DNA of 64,000 nucleotides from Mycobacterium sp. SMC-2 (GTDB taxonomy: Bacteria > Actinomycetota > Actinomycetes > Mycobacteriales > Mycobacteriaceae), in the NCBI RefSeq assembly GCF_025263485.1, contig NZ_CP079863.1:5704001-5768000 (forward strand). The letters run 5' to 3'. The notes beneath the pieces were generated by a model, which worked only from the letters and a program-made list of their open reading frames with translations, searched no databases and was not told the origin of the DNA. Of this stretch, positions 35,464 through 44,905 are shown in pieces. A program made the position numbers and the translations under genes. Every line of letters begins with the position of its first letter. Positions within the stretch are counted from its first letter, which is position 1.

Positions 35464-36417
35464 CTAGCGTTGGAAGTACTTCAGCGGGCGCTCGACGAAC
35501 TCGAACACCACCCCATCGGGTGATCTCAAAAACGCAATGTAGAGGCCCCCGATCTTGGTGCCGGGCAGCGGACACCACACCGGGTTGCCTTGTGGCTCAA
35601 TGGAATCTGGCAGCGCCGCCAGTGCCTTTTCGACGTTCTCCACCCGCAGCGCGCACCGGTAGAGGCCTTGATGGTTGCCGCCCCAGGGCACCGGGGGCTG
35701 ATCGGCGCTGCCGGGGTGCTCGACCACCGTGAGGCTGAATTGCTGGTCGTCTTCGGGCAGGACGAACCGGGCCAGGACGCACTCGACGGGTTCTGATGGC
35801 CCGCCGGGTGCAAGCTGGTCCCCGGTGATGGTCCTGCCGTTCGGGGCCTCGACCACGGCGAAGCCGATCGAGGTCAAGAACTCCGCGGTCTTGCCCGCGT
35901 CGATGGCCGCGATGCGTATCCCGCTGAACAGCGCCCCCGCCGACGGGGCGGGGTCACCGATGGCCTCGGCCAGCTCGATCACCACGCCGTCGGGGTCGAG
36001 CACGAGCGCCGACTTGCTGCCGGAGATCAGGCCGGCGACCGGGTCGCCGACCGGGACACCGCGCTCACGCAGAGTCGTCACCGTGCCGGCCAGGTCGCTG
36101 ACCGTCATCAGCGCCGACCGGATGCCCGGGCGAAGCGGGTCGGTGCGCGGGTCGCGTTTCAGGGTCGGCGAGTGCCACTCGATGACTTCCAGGGCGCAGC
36201 CGCGGCGGCCGCCGCGGGCGTCATATAGAAACGAAGTGGCGCAGTAGCTTTCGCCGTCGAGTCCGAGGATTCTGCCGTCGGTGGGCGCTTCGGGGTCGGT
36301 CCGCATCCGCGCGGACAGGCCCAGCTGTTGGGCGTAGAGCGCCTCGGTGACGTCCAGCGAGGCGCTGTTGAGATTGACGTGCAGGAACCGCCGCGCCAGG
36401 TCGTCTGACGTCGGCAT
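35464..36417 (-). CDS. VOC-superfamily protein, two domains
   Basis: 317-residue protein built of repeated beta-alpha-beta-beta-beta modules of the glyoxalase/dioxygenase superfamily. Possible metal ligands are His13 in FLHVNL and several Glu (LEVIEW, IELAEA, FEFVERP). The C-terminal domain has no His at the positions used by type I extradiol dioxygenases (GIRIAAID, GLYRCALRV). It is more likely an epimerase, lyase or binding protein. It is 2 bases downstream of the CaiB gene. Confidence 0.75.
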   Translation of the reverse strand: MPTSDDLARRFLHVNLNSASLDVTEALYAQQLGLSARMRTDPEAPTDGRILGLDGESYCATSFLYDARGGRRGCALEVIEWHSPTLKRDPRTDPLRPGIRSALMTVSDLAGTVTTLRERGVPVGDPVAGLISGSKSALVLDPDGVVIELAEAIGDPAPSAGALFSGIRIAAIDAGKTAEFLTSIGFAVVEAPNGRTITGDQLAPGGPSEPVECVLARFVLPEDDQQFSLTVVEHPGSADQPPVPWGGNHQGLYRCALRVENVEKALAALPDSIEPQGNPVWCPLPGTKIGGLYIAFLRSPDGVVFEFVERPLKYFQR

Positions 36418-36419
36418 GC

Positions 36420-37631
36420 CTAGAGCACCACCGATTTGATCTTCAAATCGATGATCTCGTCGTCGCTGAACCCCAATTCGGTCAGCAGCGCATCTGTGTG
36501 CTCGCCGTGCCCGGGCGCGCAGGTCAGGTCGAGCGGGGCCTCGTCGAACTGAACCGGGCTGGAGGCCAGGGCGAACTCGTTGCCGTTGGCATCGGTGGTG
36601 CGGGGCAGGTAACCGTTGGCGATTGCCTGGGGGTCAGCGTGGATCTCGTGGGCGGTGCGCATGACGTCCCAAACCCCGTCGAAGCCGGCGAACGCCTTCT
36701 CCCAGTGCACCAGGTCCTGGGACTCGAACGTCGCGCGCAGTTCGGCGATGCAGTCGGTGCGGTTGCGAAAGCGCACCGCCGCAGTGGCGAAGCGTTCATC
36801 GTCGATCAAGTCCGACCGGCCCAGGCGGTTGCAGAAATCGGCCCAGAACCGGTCCGCCTGCAGCAGCACGAAGGCGATGAACCGGCCGTCGCGGGTCTTG
36901 TAAATGCTGGCCAGCGGGTTGGGCATTTCGTCGAGATTGAATTTCGGAATGTCCTGTCCGGTCACCCCGGCGCCGACGATATCCGGCCCGAGTTGCCAGA
37001 TCGCGGCATTGAGCAACGACACGTCGACGACCGAAGGCTCGCCGGTGCGTTCGCGTTTGACCAGTGCGGCGGCGACGCCCGCGGCGATGGCCAGACCCCC
37101 GTACGAGTCGCCGAATGCGGGCCGTTGGATCGGCGGGTAGGAGCCGTCACCGGCCGCGTACGCCTCGCCGATTCCGCCTCGCGCCCAATAGGCGGCCAGA
37201 TCAAAACCGCCCTGGGACGCCAGATCTCCCCTGGTCCCGTAGCCGTGACCGCGCGCGTAGATGATCTTGGGATTGCGTGCCCGCACCGCCTCGACGTCGA
37301 CGCCCATCCGCCGCCGCGAATCCGGCAACAGGTTGGTGATGAAGACGTCGGCGGTCTCGAGCAGCTTCATCAGCAACTCCAGGCCCTCGGGACTCGAGGT
37401 GTCCAGCCCGATGCTGCGTTTGCCTCGGTTGGGCTGCTCGATGAAGTGGTTGACTCCCCCGGCGCCGGTGACGATGCCCGAACTGACCAGGCCGCGCTGG
37501 GGGTCGCCGGTCTCGGGATGCTCGATCTTGATGACATCGGCGCCCCAGTCGGCCAGCACGGCTCCGGCCGCCGGCACGAACGTCCACGCGGCAAGTTCGA
37601 CCACTCGGATTCCGCTGAGGATGTCGGTCAT
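36420..37631 (-). CDS. CaiB/BaiF family (class III) CoA transferase
   Basis: 403-residue family III CoA transferase (formyl-CoA transferase type). The N-terminal Rossmann-like part includes ADWGADVIKIEHPETGD. The nucleophilic Asp is probably in RPAFGDSYGG. It would transfer CoA between a pathway acid and a short-chain acid, or link to an alpha-methylacyl-CoA racemase-like role. ATG 37631 has GGAAGGAA upstream. Confidence 0.9.
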   Translation of the reverse strand: MTDILSGIRVVELAAWTFVPAAGAVLADWGADVIKIEHPETGDPQRGLVSSGIVTGAGGVNHFIEQPNRGKRSIGLDTSSPEGLELLMKLLETADVFITNLLPDSRRRMGVDVEAVRARNPKIIYARGHGYGTRGDLASQGGFDLAAYWARGGIGEAYAAGDGSYPPIQRPAFGDSYGGLAIAAGVAAALVKRERTGEPSVVDVSLLNAAIWQLGPDIVGAGVTGQDIPKFNLDEMPNPLASIYKTRDGRFIAFVLLQADRFWADFCNRLGRSDLIDDERFATAAVRFRNRTDCIAELRATFESQDLVHWEKAFAGFDGVWDVMRTAHEIHADPQAIANGYLPRTTDANGNEFALASSPVQFDEAPLDLTCAPGHGEHTDALLTELGFSDDEIIDLKIKSVVL

Positions 37632-37690
37632 GTGTTCCTTCCGAGATGAGCCTCGATCGAGGCGATAGCCGATGACTTCGCAGTTCGTGG

Positions 37691-39187
37691 TCAGTCGAGC
37701 GAGTATGCGATGAGCTTCGTCTGCAGGTGTTGTTCGAACCCTTCGATACCGTTCTGCCTGCCGATTCCGCTCATCTTGTAGCCGCCGAACGGCGCATCGG
37801 CGCCGTAGAAGATGCCGGCGTTGACGTTCATCGAGCCGGTGCGGATGCGCCGGGCGACCGCCATGGCACGCTCTTTGGAGCCCATCACCGACCCGGCCAG
37901 CCCATATGTTGAGTGGTTGGCAAGCTCGACGGCGCCGTCATCCCCGCCGTCATAGGGGCTGATCGTGATGACCGGACCGAAGATCTCCTCCTGGTAGATC
38001 CGCATGTCCGGGGTGACGTCGGCGAAGACCGTTGGCGCCACGAAGTACCCACGATCGAGGCCCTCTGGCACACCGCCGCCGACGGTAACCCGGCCGCCTT
38101 GCTGCTTGCCGATCTCGATGTAGTTCAGCACCCGTTCGCGCTGCTTGGCCGACACCAGCGGGCCGCAGAAGTTGGCCGGGTCGGTCGGGTCGCCGCAGCC
38201 GATCGCGGCGAAGGTGGCGGTGGCGACCTCGACGGCCTGGTCATAGTGTGACCGCGGTACCAACATCCGGGTGTTCAGCGCACAACCCTGCCCGGAGTGC
38301 ATCAGCGCCGCCATGCAGCCGGGCAGCGCCGCGTCCATGTCGGCATCATCGAGCACGATGTAGGCCGACTTGCCGCCCAGCTCAAGCAGATTGCGCTTCA
38401 TGGTGTCGGCAGACAGCCGCTGAATGAGTTGTCCAACGGCCGTCGATCCGGTGAACGAGATCATGTCGATCCGCGGGTCGGTGAGCAGCAGTTGGGCGAT
38501 ATTGTTGTCCGAGGCCGGCACGATGTTCACCACGCCCGGCGGGATGTCGGTCTTATCGGCGATAATGCGGCCCCACCGCAATGCGCTCCACGGCGTTTCC
38601 ATCGCGGGCTTGAGGACCATCGTGTTACCGGTGGCCAGGATCTGGCCCATCTTGTTGCTGATGATCTCGAAGGGGAAGTTCCACGGTGTGATCGCAGCGA
38701 CCACACCCATCGGCTCCTTGACGACCACCCGGTCGTAGGGCACACCCATTTTTGCGTCCTGGGCCAGCATCCGCTCCCACTGGAAGTCCGAAATGTGCTG
38801 TGCCGGCCAGCGCACGGCATCGGCCAGCGGCCAATCCAGCTGGGCGATGTAGGTCATCGCGACCGTCGCGCCCGCCTCGGCGATCAGCTCGGCGCGCATG
38901 TCCTCTTTCTCCTCCTGCAACGCCTGGTGGAGCTGCATCAGGCAGTGCTGTCGGAAGGCGCGGTCGGTGGACCATTTCGTGGTGTCGAAGGCCCGGCGGG
39001 CCGCCGCGATCGCCTCCTCCATGTCCTGGGCGCTGGCGTCTGTTGCCACGCCAAGCAGCTCTTCGGTGGCGGGATTGAGGTTCTCGACGGTCTTACCCGT
39101 CGAGGATTCGCGCAGACGACCATCGATGTACAGGCGCGATTCGGGGTTGAACTGGACGGCGGTTGCGGCGACCGGTGAAGCCGTCAT
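37691..39187 (-). CDS. Aldehyde dehydrogenase, NAD(P)-dependent
   Basis: 498-residue ALDH with FTGSTAVG, general base Glu in LELGGKS and Cys in GQGCALN. It heads the CaiB/VOC operon and starts with GAGAGGAAG upstream. An AT-rich block at 39220-39250 probably holds its promoter (TACAAT on the minus strand). The substrate aldehyde is unknown. Confidence 0.93.
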   Translation of the reverse strand: MTASPVAATAVQFNPESRLYIDGRLRESSTGKTVENLNPATEELLGVATDASAQDMEEAIAAARRAFDTTKWSTDRAFRQHCLMQLHQALQEEKEDMRAELIAEAGATVAMTYIAQLDWPLADAVRWPAQHISDFQWERMLAQDAKMGVPYDRVVVKEPMGVVAAITPWNFPFEIISNKMGQILATGNTMVLKPAMETPWSALRWGRIIADKTDIPPGVVNIVPASDNNIAQLLLTDPRIDMISFTGSTAVGQLIQRLSADTMKRNLLELGGKSAYIVLDDADMDAALPGCMAALMHSGQGCALNTRMLVPRSHYDQAVEVATATFAAIGCGDPTDPANFCGPLVSAKQRERVLNYIEIGKQQGGRVTVGGGVPEGLDRGYFVAPTVFADVTPDMRIYQEEIFGPVITISPYDGGDDGAVELANHSTYGLAGSVMGSKERAMAVARRIRTGSMNVNAGIFYGADAPFGGYKMSGIGRQNGIEGFEQHLQTKLIAYSLD

Positions 39188-39297
39188 AAGAGCTTCCTCT
39201 CGCTGGACTGTCGACGTGAGTTATTGTACTCATTTATAGATAATTGTTTAGCGGATTCGCCGCCCGGTTTGTCCGCAACGTCAGAAGGGGGTCCCGG

Positions 39298-39639
39298 TTG
39301 ACCGCCCCTATCGGCGCGACTGTGCCGGCCAGCCGTCACCCTGATTACAGGTCGGACGACTTTCTGGGCACCTCGTGGCGCTTCGGTAGGCGGTCGTCAG
39401 CGCAGGCCGCCAAGGCTGCGGCCGGGCGGGCGCATCGCGCCGTCAGCGACGCGGCGCTGCAGGGGTGCGGGGCGATCGGCCTGACCGCCGAGCACGATCT
39501 GAACCGTTACGTCGCGGGAAGGCTACCGGTTGACGCCCTGTGCGGATCCCACCTTCAGCTGGAATCCCTGCCCGACGAGCGACTAGTCGAGATGCGCCCC
39601 CCGGCCCGACGCTTGCCTGCGATCTTCGCCTGCAGCTGA
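39298..39639 (+). pseudogene. Relic of an acyl-CoA dehydrogenase C-terminus
   Basis: The frame encodes AKAAAGRAHRAVSDAALQG, then GAIGLTAEHDLNRYVAG and LCGSHLQLESL, which match the last 70 or so residues of small-type acyl-CoA dehydrogenases. All the upstream domain is missing; the first 25-30 residues are unrelated. It lies between a divergent aldehyde dehydrogenase and an intact dehydrogenase. A TTG with AGAAGGGGG upstream could still start a short product, so expression is not excluded. Confidence 0.6.
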
Positions 39640-39654
39640 GGAGAAAGAAAACAC

Positions 39655-40797
39655 ATGCGCCGCAACATTTTCGACGAGGTCCACAACGAATTTCGCGCCA
39701 CCGCCCGCGCGTTCTTCGAACGTGAATGCGCGCCCTACAGCGAGAAGTGGGAGCGCGAGGGCAAGGTCAGCCGCGAGGCATGGCGGGCCGCCGGTGAGCA
39801 TGGCTTGATCGGCTGGGCACTCCCGGAGCGCTTCGGCGGCATGGGACTCACGGATTACCGCTTCAACCAGATTCTCTCCGAGGAGATGATGGCCACCGGT
39901 TCGGTGGGCATCGGTCTGGGTGTGCAAAACGACATCCTGGTGCCCTATCTCGACGACCTCACCACAGAGGAGCAGAAACAGCGCTGGCTGCCCAAGTTCA
40001 TCTCCGGTGAGTACATCGGCTCGATCGCGATGTCGGAGCCGGCCGCCGGCTCCGACCTGGCGGGCATCAAGACGACCGCGACGGATGCTGGCGACCACTG
40101 GGTGGTCAACGGCCAGAAGACGTTCATCAGCAATGGGCTGCTGTCCAAGCTTGTGCTGACCGCCGTCAAGACCGAGCCGTCGGCGGGCCGCAAAGGCATC
40201 AGTCTGCTGATGATCGAGGACGGCATGGAGGGTTTTACCCGCGGCCGCAAGCTCGACAAGATCGGCCAATGGTCGGCCGATACTGCGGAGCTGTTCTTCG
40301 ACAACGTCCGGGTTCCCAAGGAGAACCTGGTCGGCGAAGTCAACCGCGGCTTCTACCACCTGCTTTCGCACCTCCCGAGTGAGCGGCTGGGCATCGCCTG
40401 CTATGGCCTGCCGATGGCCCGGCGCGCGTTGGAGCTGACGAAGGCCTACGCACTCGAGCGCACCGCGTTCGGTCAGCCCGTCGGCAAGTTCCAGGTGAAC
40501 CGCCACTTCTTGGCCGAGATGCAGACCAAGCTGGACGCCGCGCAGACCTACCTTGACCAGTGTGTCTTGGCGCTGAACGAGGGCGAGCTGACGGCTGAGG
40601 ACGCCGCGGGCCTGAAGTGGTGGACCACCGAGGTGCAGTGGGAGATCATCGACCGTTGCCTGCAATTGCACGGGGGCTACGGCTACATCAACGAATACGA
40701 GGTGGCCCGACTCTGGCGCGATTCCCGGGTGCAGCGCCTCTACGGCGGAACCACCGAGATCATGAAGGATCTGATGGGCCGGTCGATGGGCTACTAG
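39655..40797 (+). CDS. Acyl-CoA dehydrogenase (homotetrameric type)
   Basis: 380-residue dehydrogenase with the classical medium-chain arrangement: MSEPAAGSDLAG, FISNG, RTAFGQPVGKFQ, LQLHGGYGYINEYEVAR and GGTTEIMKDL with the probable catalytic Glu in YGGTTE. It differs from the paired steroid-type dehydrogenases elsewhere in the window. GAGGAGA precedes the ATG. It is followed by a GntR gene. Confidence 0.93.
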   Translation: MRRNIFDEVHNEFRATARAFFERECAPYSEKWEREGKVSREAWRAAGEHGLIGWALPERFGGMGLTDYRFNQILSEEMMATGSVGIGLGVQNDILVPYLDDLTTEEQKQRWLPKFISGEYIGSIAMSEPAAGSDLAGIKTTATDAGDHWVVNGQKTFISNGLLSKLVLTAVKTEPSAGRKGISLLMIEDGMEGFTRGRKLDKIGQWSADTAELFFDNVRVPKENLVGEVNRGFYHLLSHLPSERLGIACYGLPMARRALELTKAYALERTAFGQPVGKFQVNRHFLAEMQTKLDAAQTYLDQCVLALNEGELTAEDAAGLKWWTTEVQWEIIDRCLQLHGGYGYINEYEVARLWRDSRVQRLYGGTTEIMKDLMGRSMGY

Positions 40798-40823
40798 CGC
40801 TGGTCAGGTTCCGCACTCGTCGG

Positions 40824-40837
40824 TTGATCCGGACCAA
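40824..40837. promoter_or_regulatory. Near-perfect palindrome, GntR operator candidate
   Basis: TTGATCCGGACCAA is symmetric except for one base pair (TTGRTCCGGAYCAA). It lies 34 bases before the GntR gene, the usual site of autoregulation. FadR/FCD-type operators have comparable short arms around a G/C-rich centre. Confidence 0.55.
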
Positions 40838-40870
40838 TAGTCAGTTGATTCAGCGAGGTGGAGGGCGATT

Positions 40871-41611
40871 ATGGAGGTCACCAACCTTCGGGAACCGAAG
40901 ATGGCCGATCGCGTGGCCACCGTGCTGCGCAGGATGTTCATCCGCGGCGAGATCGCCGAGGGCTCGATGTTGCCCCCGGAATCGGAGTTGATGGAGCGGT
41001 TCGGGGTGTCGCGCCCCACGCTGCGCGAGGCGTTTCGGGTGCTGGAGTCCGAGTCCTTGATCGAGGTGCATCGGGGCGTGCATGGCGGCGCACGGGTGAC
41101 GCGTCCACGTCGCGAGACGCTGGCCCGATACGCCGGGCTGATCTTGGAGTACGAGGGCGTGACGTTGAAAGACGTTTATGATGCCCGGGCCAACCTGGAA
41201 ACACCCATGGTGGTGGCGTTGGCCAATGAGGCCGACCCCGACGCCATCGCCGAGCTCGAGCGGATCGTCGAACACGAATCCCGACTGCAGCCCGGTATCG
41301 AGTCGATCGACAAGATGACCGACTTCCACGCCGCTATCGCGCGCTTGTCGGGTAACAAGACGCAGCAGATCGTCAGCGCCATGCTGCATCACATCATCGA
41401 AAAGGCCAACCGCTCGTTGCAGCCGACCGAGGGCGCAGCCGCAGAGCAGGCGCTGCGCCGTTCGGCCACGACGCATCGCATGGTCCTGGAACTGATCAAG
41501 TCCGGCGAGGCGGACAAGGCCGGTGAGCTCTGGCAACGCCATCTGATGAAGGCAGAGGAGTTTCTGTTCGCCGGATCCAAGTTGTCAACCGTCGTCGACC
41601 TTCTCGAATGA
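40871..41611 (+). CDS. GntR/FCD family transcriptional regulator
   Basis: 246-residue regulator. Winged HTH (about residues 8-75) with PPESELMERFGVSRPTLREAFRVLE; the C-terminal FCD domain has the metal-binding pattern DFHAAIAR, then TTHRMVLELI and QRHL. FCD regulators sense acids or acyl-CoAs. It is cotranscribed with the thioesterase (ATGA overlap) and probably controls neighbouring catabolic operons (inference). Confidence 0.92.
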   Translation: MEVTNLREPKMADRVATVLRRMFIRGEIAEGSMLPPESELMERFGVSRPTLREAFRVLESESLIEVHRGVHGGARVTRPRRETLARYAGLILEYEGVTLKDVYDARANLETPMVVALANEADPDAIAELERIVEHESRLQPGIESIDKMTDFHAAIARLSGNKTQQIVSAMLHHIIEKANRSLQPTEGAAAEQALRRSATTHRMVLELIKSGEADKAGELWQRHLMKAEEFLFAGSKLSTVVDLLE

Positions 41612-42435
41612 ACCGCATAACCGAGGAAGAGGTTCAGCGCGACATCGAGACACCCGACACCATCCGGGTGCGGTTCGGAATCGAATTCCTCGAGGCCAAT
41701 CTCGCCGATGCGGCTATCGCCATGTCGATGCCGATGGCGGGCCTGCGCAACCCCTTTACCGGCGCGCCGGCGGTGGGTTTGCTGGCCATCCTGGTCGACG
41801 CCGCCGGCGGCATGTCCAACCATTACCGTCGTGGTACCGATCAGTGGACGGTGACAACGGAACTGACACTGGAGCTCAGCCCAGCCGAATGGGCCGACGT
41901 CGAGAAGCCAGTGCTCGCCCGTGCACGCCCGCTGGGCCCCGTCGGGGGCACGACCCTTTCACTGTGCACGCTGAGCTCGGGTGGAACCGTCATCGGCGCC
42001 GGCGCGGTTCGTTCGTACTTCATCCCGGCAGAAGGTCGGCGGATCGAACGTCCCGCGGACTCATACCGGGGGTCGACGCGACAGTTGTCGGATCTGATGG
42101 CGGTCGATGTTGACAGATGCGGCGACGGCACCTCGGTACTGAGGCAGCGTGTCGACCCCTGCCTGAACAACGAGATCGGCATCGTGCACGGTGGTGTCGC
42201 CGCGGCCGGCCTGGAGCTGACCGCTTCGGCGGCAATCAACGCCGACCAACCGGGTGATCCGCTGCGAACCGCGTCGTTACGGGTGAACTTCTTGCGCCCG
42301 TTCATCGCCGGCCACAATTCTCGGTACGTCGGAACGCCACTGCGCATCGGCCGCACCTCCGCGGTCAGCGATGCCCGGGCGATCGGCGACGATGACAAGG
42401 TGGCGATCACCGCGCGGCTGACCGCCTACCGCTGA
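41608..42435 (+). CDS. Double-hotdog acyl-CoA thioesterase family protein
   Basis: 275-residue protein with two PaaI-like hotdog domains. The second is clearest, with NNEIGIVHGGVAAAGLELTA; the first has GAPAVGLLAILVDAAGG. It probably hydrolyses acyl-CoA to release CoA from dead-end intermediates. Coupled to the GntR gene, it is convergent with the thiolase that ends at 42465. Confidence 0.8.
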   Translation: MNRITEEEVQRDIETPDTIRVRFGIEFLEANLADAAIAMSMPMAGLRNPFTGAPAVGLLAILVDAAGGMSNHYRRGTDQWTVTTELTLELSPAEWADVEKPVLARARPLGPVGGTTLSLCTLSSGGTVIGAGAVRSYFIPAEGRRIERPADSYRGSTRQLSDLMAVDVDRCGDGTSVLRQRVDPCLNNEIGIVHGGVAAAGLELTASAAINADQPGDPLRTASLRVNFLRPFIAGHNSRYVGTPLRIGRTSAVSDARAIGDDDKVAITARLTAYR

Positions 42436-42464
42436 GCGGCCAGGCAGGTATCGCCTCGGGCGGC

Positions 42465-43625
42465 TCAGGCCCGGTCGCGGGAAAGGATCGTCACCGCGGA
42501 GACGGCTGTCGGACCGCCGATGTTGTGCGCCAACGCGATTCGCGCACCGTCGACCTGATTCTCGGCCTCCCCACGCAACTGGTTGAACAGCTCGTAGCAC
42601 TGGGCGACCCCAGTAGCGCCCGGCGGGTGGCCCTTGGCCTTCAGTCCCCCGCTGGGGTTGATCGGGATCGCGCCGCCAACGTAGTTCTCACGTCCCTCGA
42701 CGATCTTGTACGCCTCGAAGCGCTCAGCGAAGCCGAGGTCTTCGTAGCTGATCAGTTCGACACCGGTGAAGCAATCGTGCACCTCGGCGACATCGATGTC
42801 GCGGGGCGTGAGACCGGCCATCTTCAGTGCCGCCTTCGCGGCCCGCACCGTCGGGGGAAAGGTTGTCATGTCGTTCTTGTGCTGGTGCATAACCCGGTCC
42901 ATGCCGAGGCCGACGCCGCGTACCCACACCGGCCTGTCGGTATAGCGGTCGACGACGTCCTCGGCGGCCAGGATCACCGCGGCGGCGCCGTCGGACTGCG
43001 GGGTGCAGTCATAGAGTCCGAACGGCTCGGCCACGATGGGTGCGGCGAGTGCCTGCTCGACGGTGATTTCGTAGCGCAGCTGGGCTTTGGGGTTGTTCAG
43101 AGCGTGGAAGTGGTTCTTGACCGCCACCATGGCCATGTGCTCCCGGGTCGCTGGCGACTCGTGCAGATAACGGGTGACGTGCAAGGCGAAGTTGGCTGGT
43201 GCGACCAGGCCCAGTGGATAGTCCCACGCGTTGTCGCGGGTCATCGCTGCCCACTCCCAGAACGTCGCGTTCGTCGCCGTCTCGCGGACCTTGTCGGCGC
43301 CGAGCACCAGCACGACGTCGTAGAGCCCGGAGGCGATGGCCAGGGTGCCGTTTCGGATAGCGTCATTACCTGTCGCACAGGCATTTTCGACACGGGTGAC
43401 GGGGATGTCGGTGAGATCGAGGGTGTCGGCGAGGATTCCGGACGGGAATCCATCGGTGGTGGACAGCTCCCCGAACCAGGCGGCCTCGATTTCGGACTTT
43501 GTGATGCCCTTGTCGACGTGGGCCACCGCTTCGGCGTAGGCCATGGGCACGAGGTCTTTGATCCCCAGGTCGAAGTGTTCGGCGAACGGGGTCATCCCGG
43601 CACCGACGATTGCGACGTTCCTCAT
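42465..43625 (-). CDS. SCP2-type 3-oxoacyl-CoA thiolase
   Basis: 386-residue thiolase. Cys in NACATGNDA, HDCFTG, and NPSGGLKAKGHPPGATG with the His are all intact, so it is likely active in thiolysis of a bulky side-chain 3-oxoacyl-CoA. It overlaps the upstream fusion gene (ATGA). This two-gene unit mirrors the thiolase/HMG-CoA-synthase/DUF35 gene groups of archaea (inference). Confidence 0.92.
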   Translation of the reverse strand: MRNVAIVGAGMTPFAEHFDLGIKDLVPMAYAEAVAHVDKGITKSEIEAAWFGELSTTDGFPSGILADTLDLTDIPVTRVENACATGNDAIRNGTLAIASGLYDVVLVLGADKVRETATNATFWEWAAMTRDNAWDYPLGLVAPANFALHVTRYLHESPATREHMAMVAVKNHFHALNNPKAQLRYEITVEQALAAPIVAEPFGLYDCTPQSDGAAAVILAAEDVVDRYTDRPVWVRGVGLGMDRVMHQHKNDMTTFPPTVRAAKAALKMAGLTPRDIDVAEVHDCFTGVELISYEDLGFAERFEAYKIVEGRENYVGGAIPINPSGGLKAKGHPPGATGVAQCYELFNQLRGEAENQVDGARIALAHNIGGPTAVSAVTILSRDRA

Positions 43626-44854
43626 GCCCGGGCTCCTTGTTCCGTGTGCCGTTCGGCGCGCCCCGGCCAGAAGGCGTACCCGTAGTCGGGGATGCCCGTG
43701 CGGGTCGCGATTCTCCGCAGTACCACAGATCCCGCTTGCCCGATGGTGGCCTCCCCGGCCGGCACACCGGTGACCTTCAGCAGGACGCGAACCGGGCTGT
43801 CGTCGAGCTGGACCACCGCCAGCGAGTAGGGGCTGGGCAGGTCGGGGACCGGAATCCGGATCGTGGTATGGGTGTAGACGGTGCCGGTGCGCGGCAGCGG
43901 CTCGAGGCGGTAGTGGTCAGACAGTGCGCCGGACTCGTCGACCCGGACCCGTGGCGGGAACTGCGGGGCCGCGTCGATGCCGGGGCGCTCATCGAAAACC
44001 GCTGCTTCCCAACGAATTTTCGGCTCGAACGCACGCGCATAGGCCGGTAGCGAGATCGGGATGCCCACTCCGTCGGCGATCCGCGTAGCGGGCAGGTCGC
44101 GGGCGGGCACCTCGTCGCGAACGATCCGCGGTGGGGTGTCGGCGAGCGTCAGCTCGCCGACACTGACAGAGGATTGCTCGATGGCGAACAACAGGCCGGC
44201 GGTGCGGTTGTCGATCGCGTCGGCCAACAACCGGATGACCGCGGCGGCCGACACCGTTGCATCGTCGCGCGCGGCGGACGTGTCGAAGCCTGCGCCGAGC
44301 TGTCCGGCCTTTCCCCCGGCGACCGCGGCCACTACGGGCGAGCCGGCCAGGCCCAGGCGTGCGACCGTGGCTCGCACCCCGACCTCGCGCTGCAGCCGGG
44401 GATCAACGTACGCGTGGCGGGAACCGTCATCGGCGCGCGCCAGCATGGGCAGGCTGCGGGTCTGACGAGCCGCGGCGGCCAGCGTGGTGCCGGCCGGGCC
44501 GGTCAGCACCCCCGACGCCCCCGCGGCGGCCTCGTTGTCGTCGGCTGCGATCACCAGTGTGTCGTCCGGGGCGCTGACGAGTTGGTCCAGCAGCGCCGGC
44601 GCCCCGCCGAGGACCTCGGCCACCGGGGTGTCGGCCGGCAGCGAGAGGCCGGCCAGCAGCACCGCACCGTTGCCGCCCTCCAGCAGCGGGAAGTTGCGCG
44701 ACACGAGGATCACCCGGTGCGCCGAGGCGTCGGGATCGGCGACCCGGCCAGCCGCCACCGCCATGGTCAGCGCATCCTCGTCGGGCCCTTTGACGCGGCG
44801 GTCACCGACCCGCCATGGCGGCAGATAGGTGCCGATCGAGATGACATGGGTCAT
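43622..44854 (-). CDS. HMG-CoA-synthase-like domain fused to DUF35 OB fold
   Basis: 410-residue protein. The N-terminal 270 residues resemble HMG-CoA synthase/thiolase fold: SIGTYLPPWRV and GPDEDALTMAVAAGR at the start. The catalytic Cys region seems absent; there is no Cys in the whole protein. The C-terminal part (about 300-400: GTVYTHTTIRIP, PYSLAVVQLDD, RVLLKVTG, GQAGSVV) is a DUF35 OB fold without a zinc ribbon. It is translationally coupled to the active thiolase downstream, probably as a scaffold or CoA-channelling subunit. Confidence 0.75.
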   Translation of the reverse strand: MTHVISIGTYLPPWRVGDRRVKGPDEDALTMAVAAGRVADPDASAHRVILVSRNFPLLEGGNGAVLLAGLSLPADTPVAEVLGGAPALLDQLVSAPDDTLVIAADDNEAAAGASGVLTGPAGTTLAAAARQTRSLPMLARADDGSRHAYVDPRLQREVGVRATVARLGLAGSPVVAAVAGGKAGQLGAGFDTSAARDDATVSAAAVIRLLADAIDNRTAGLLFAIEQSSVSVGELTLADTPPRIVRDEVPARDLPATRIADGVGIPISLPAYARAFEPKIRWEAAVFDERPGIDAAPQFPPRVRVDESGALSDHYRLEPLPRTGTVYTHTTIRIPVPDLPSPYSLAVVQLDDSPVRVLLKVTGVPAGEATIGQAGSVVLRRIATRTGIPDYGYAFWPGRAERHTEQGARA

Positions 44855-44905
44855 CGTGCCTCGCTTCGATCCGGCGGGGCGGCCGCATTGGCGCCCCGTT
44901 AATAA

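Noticed and set aside
35464..36417. VOC protein as the missing extradiol dioxygenase
   Set aside because: The C-terminal domain lacks the two His ligands needed for the Fe(II) site, so I kept the general VOC name.
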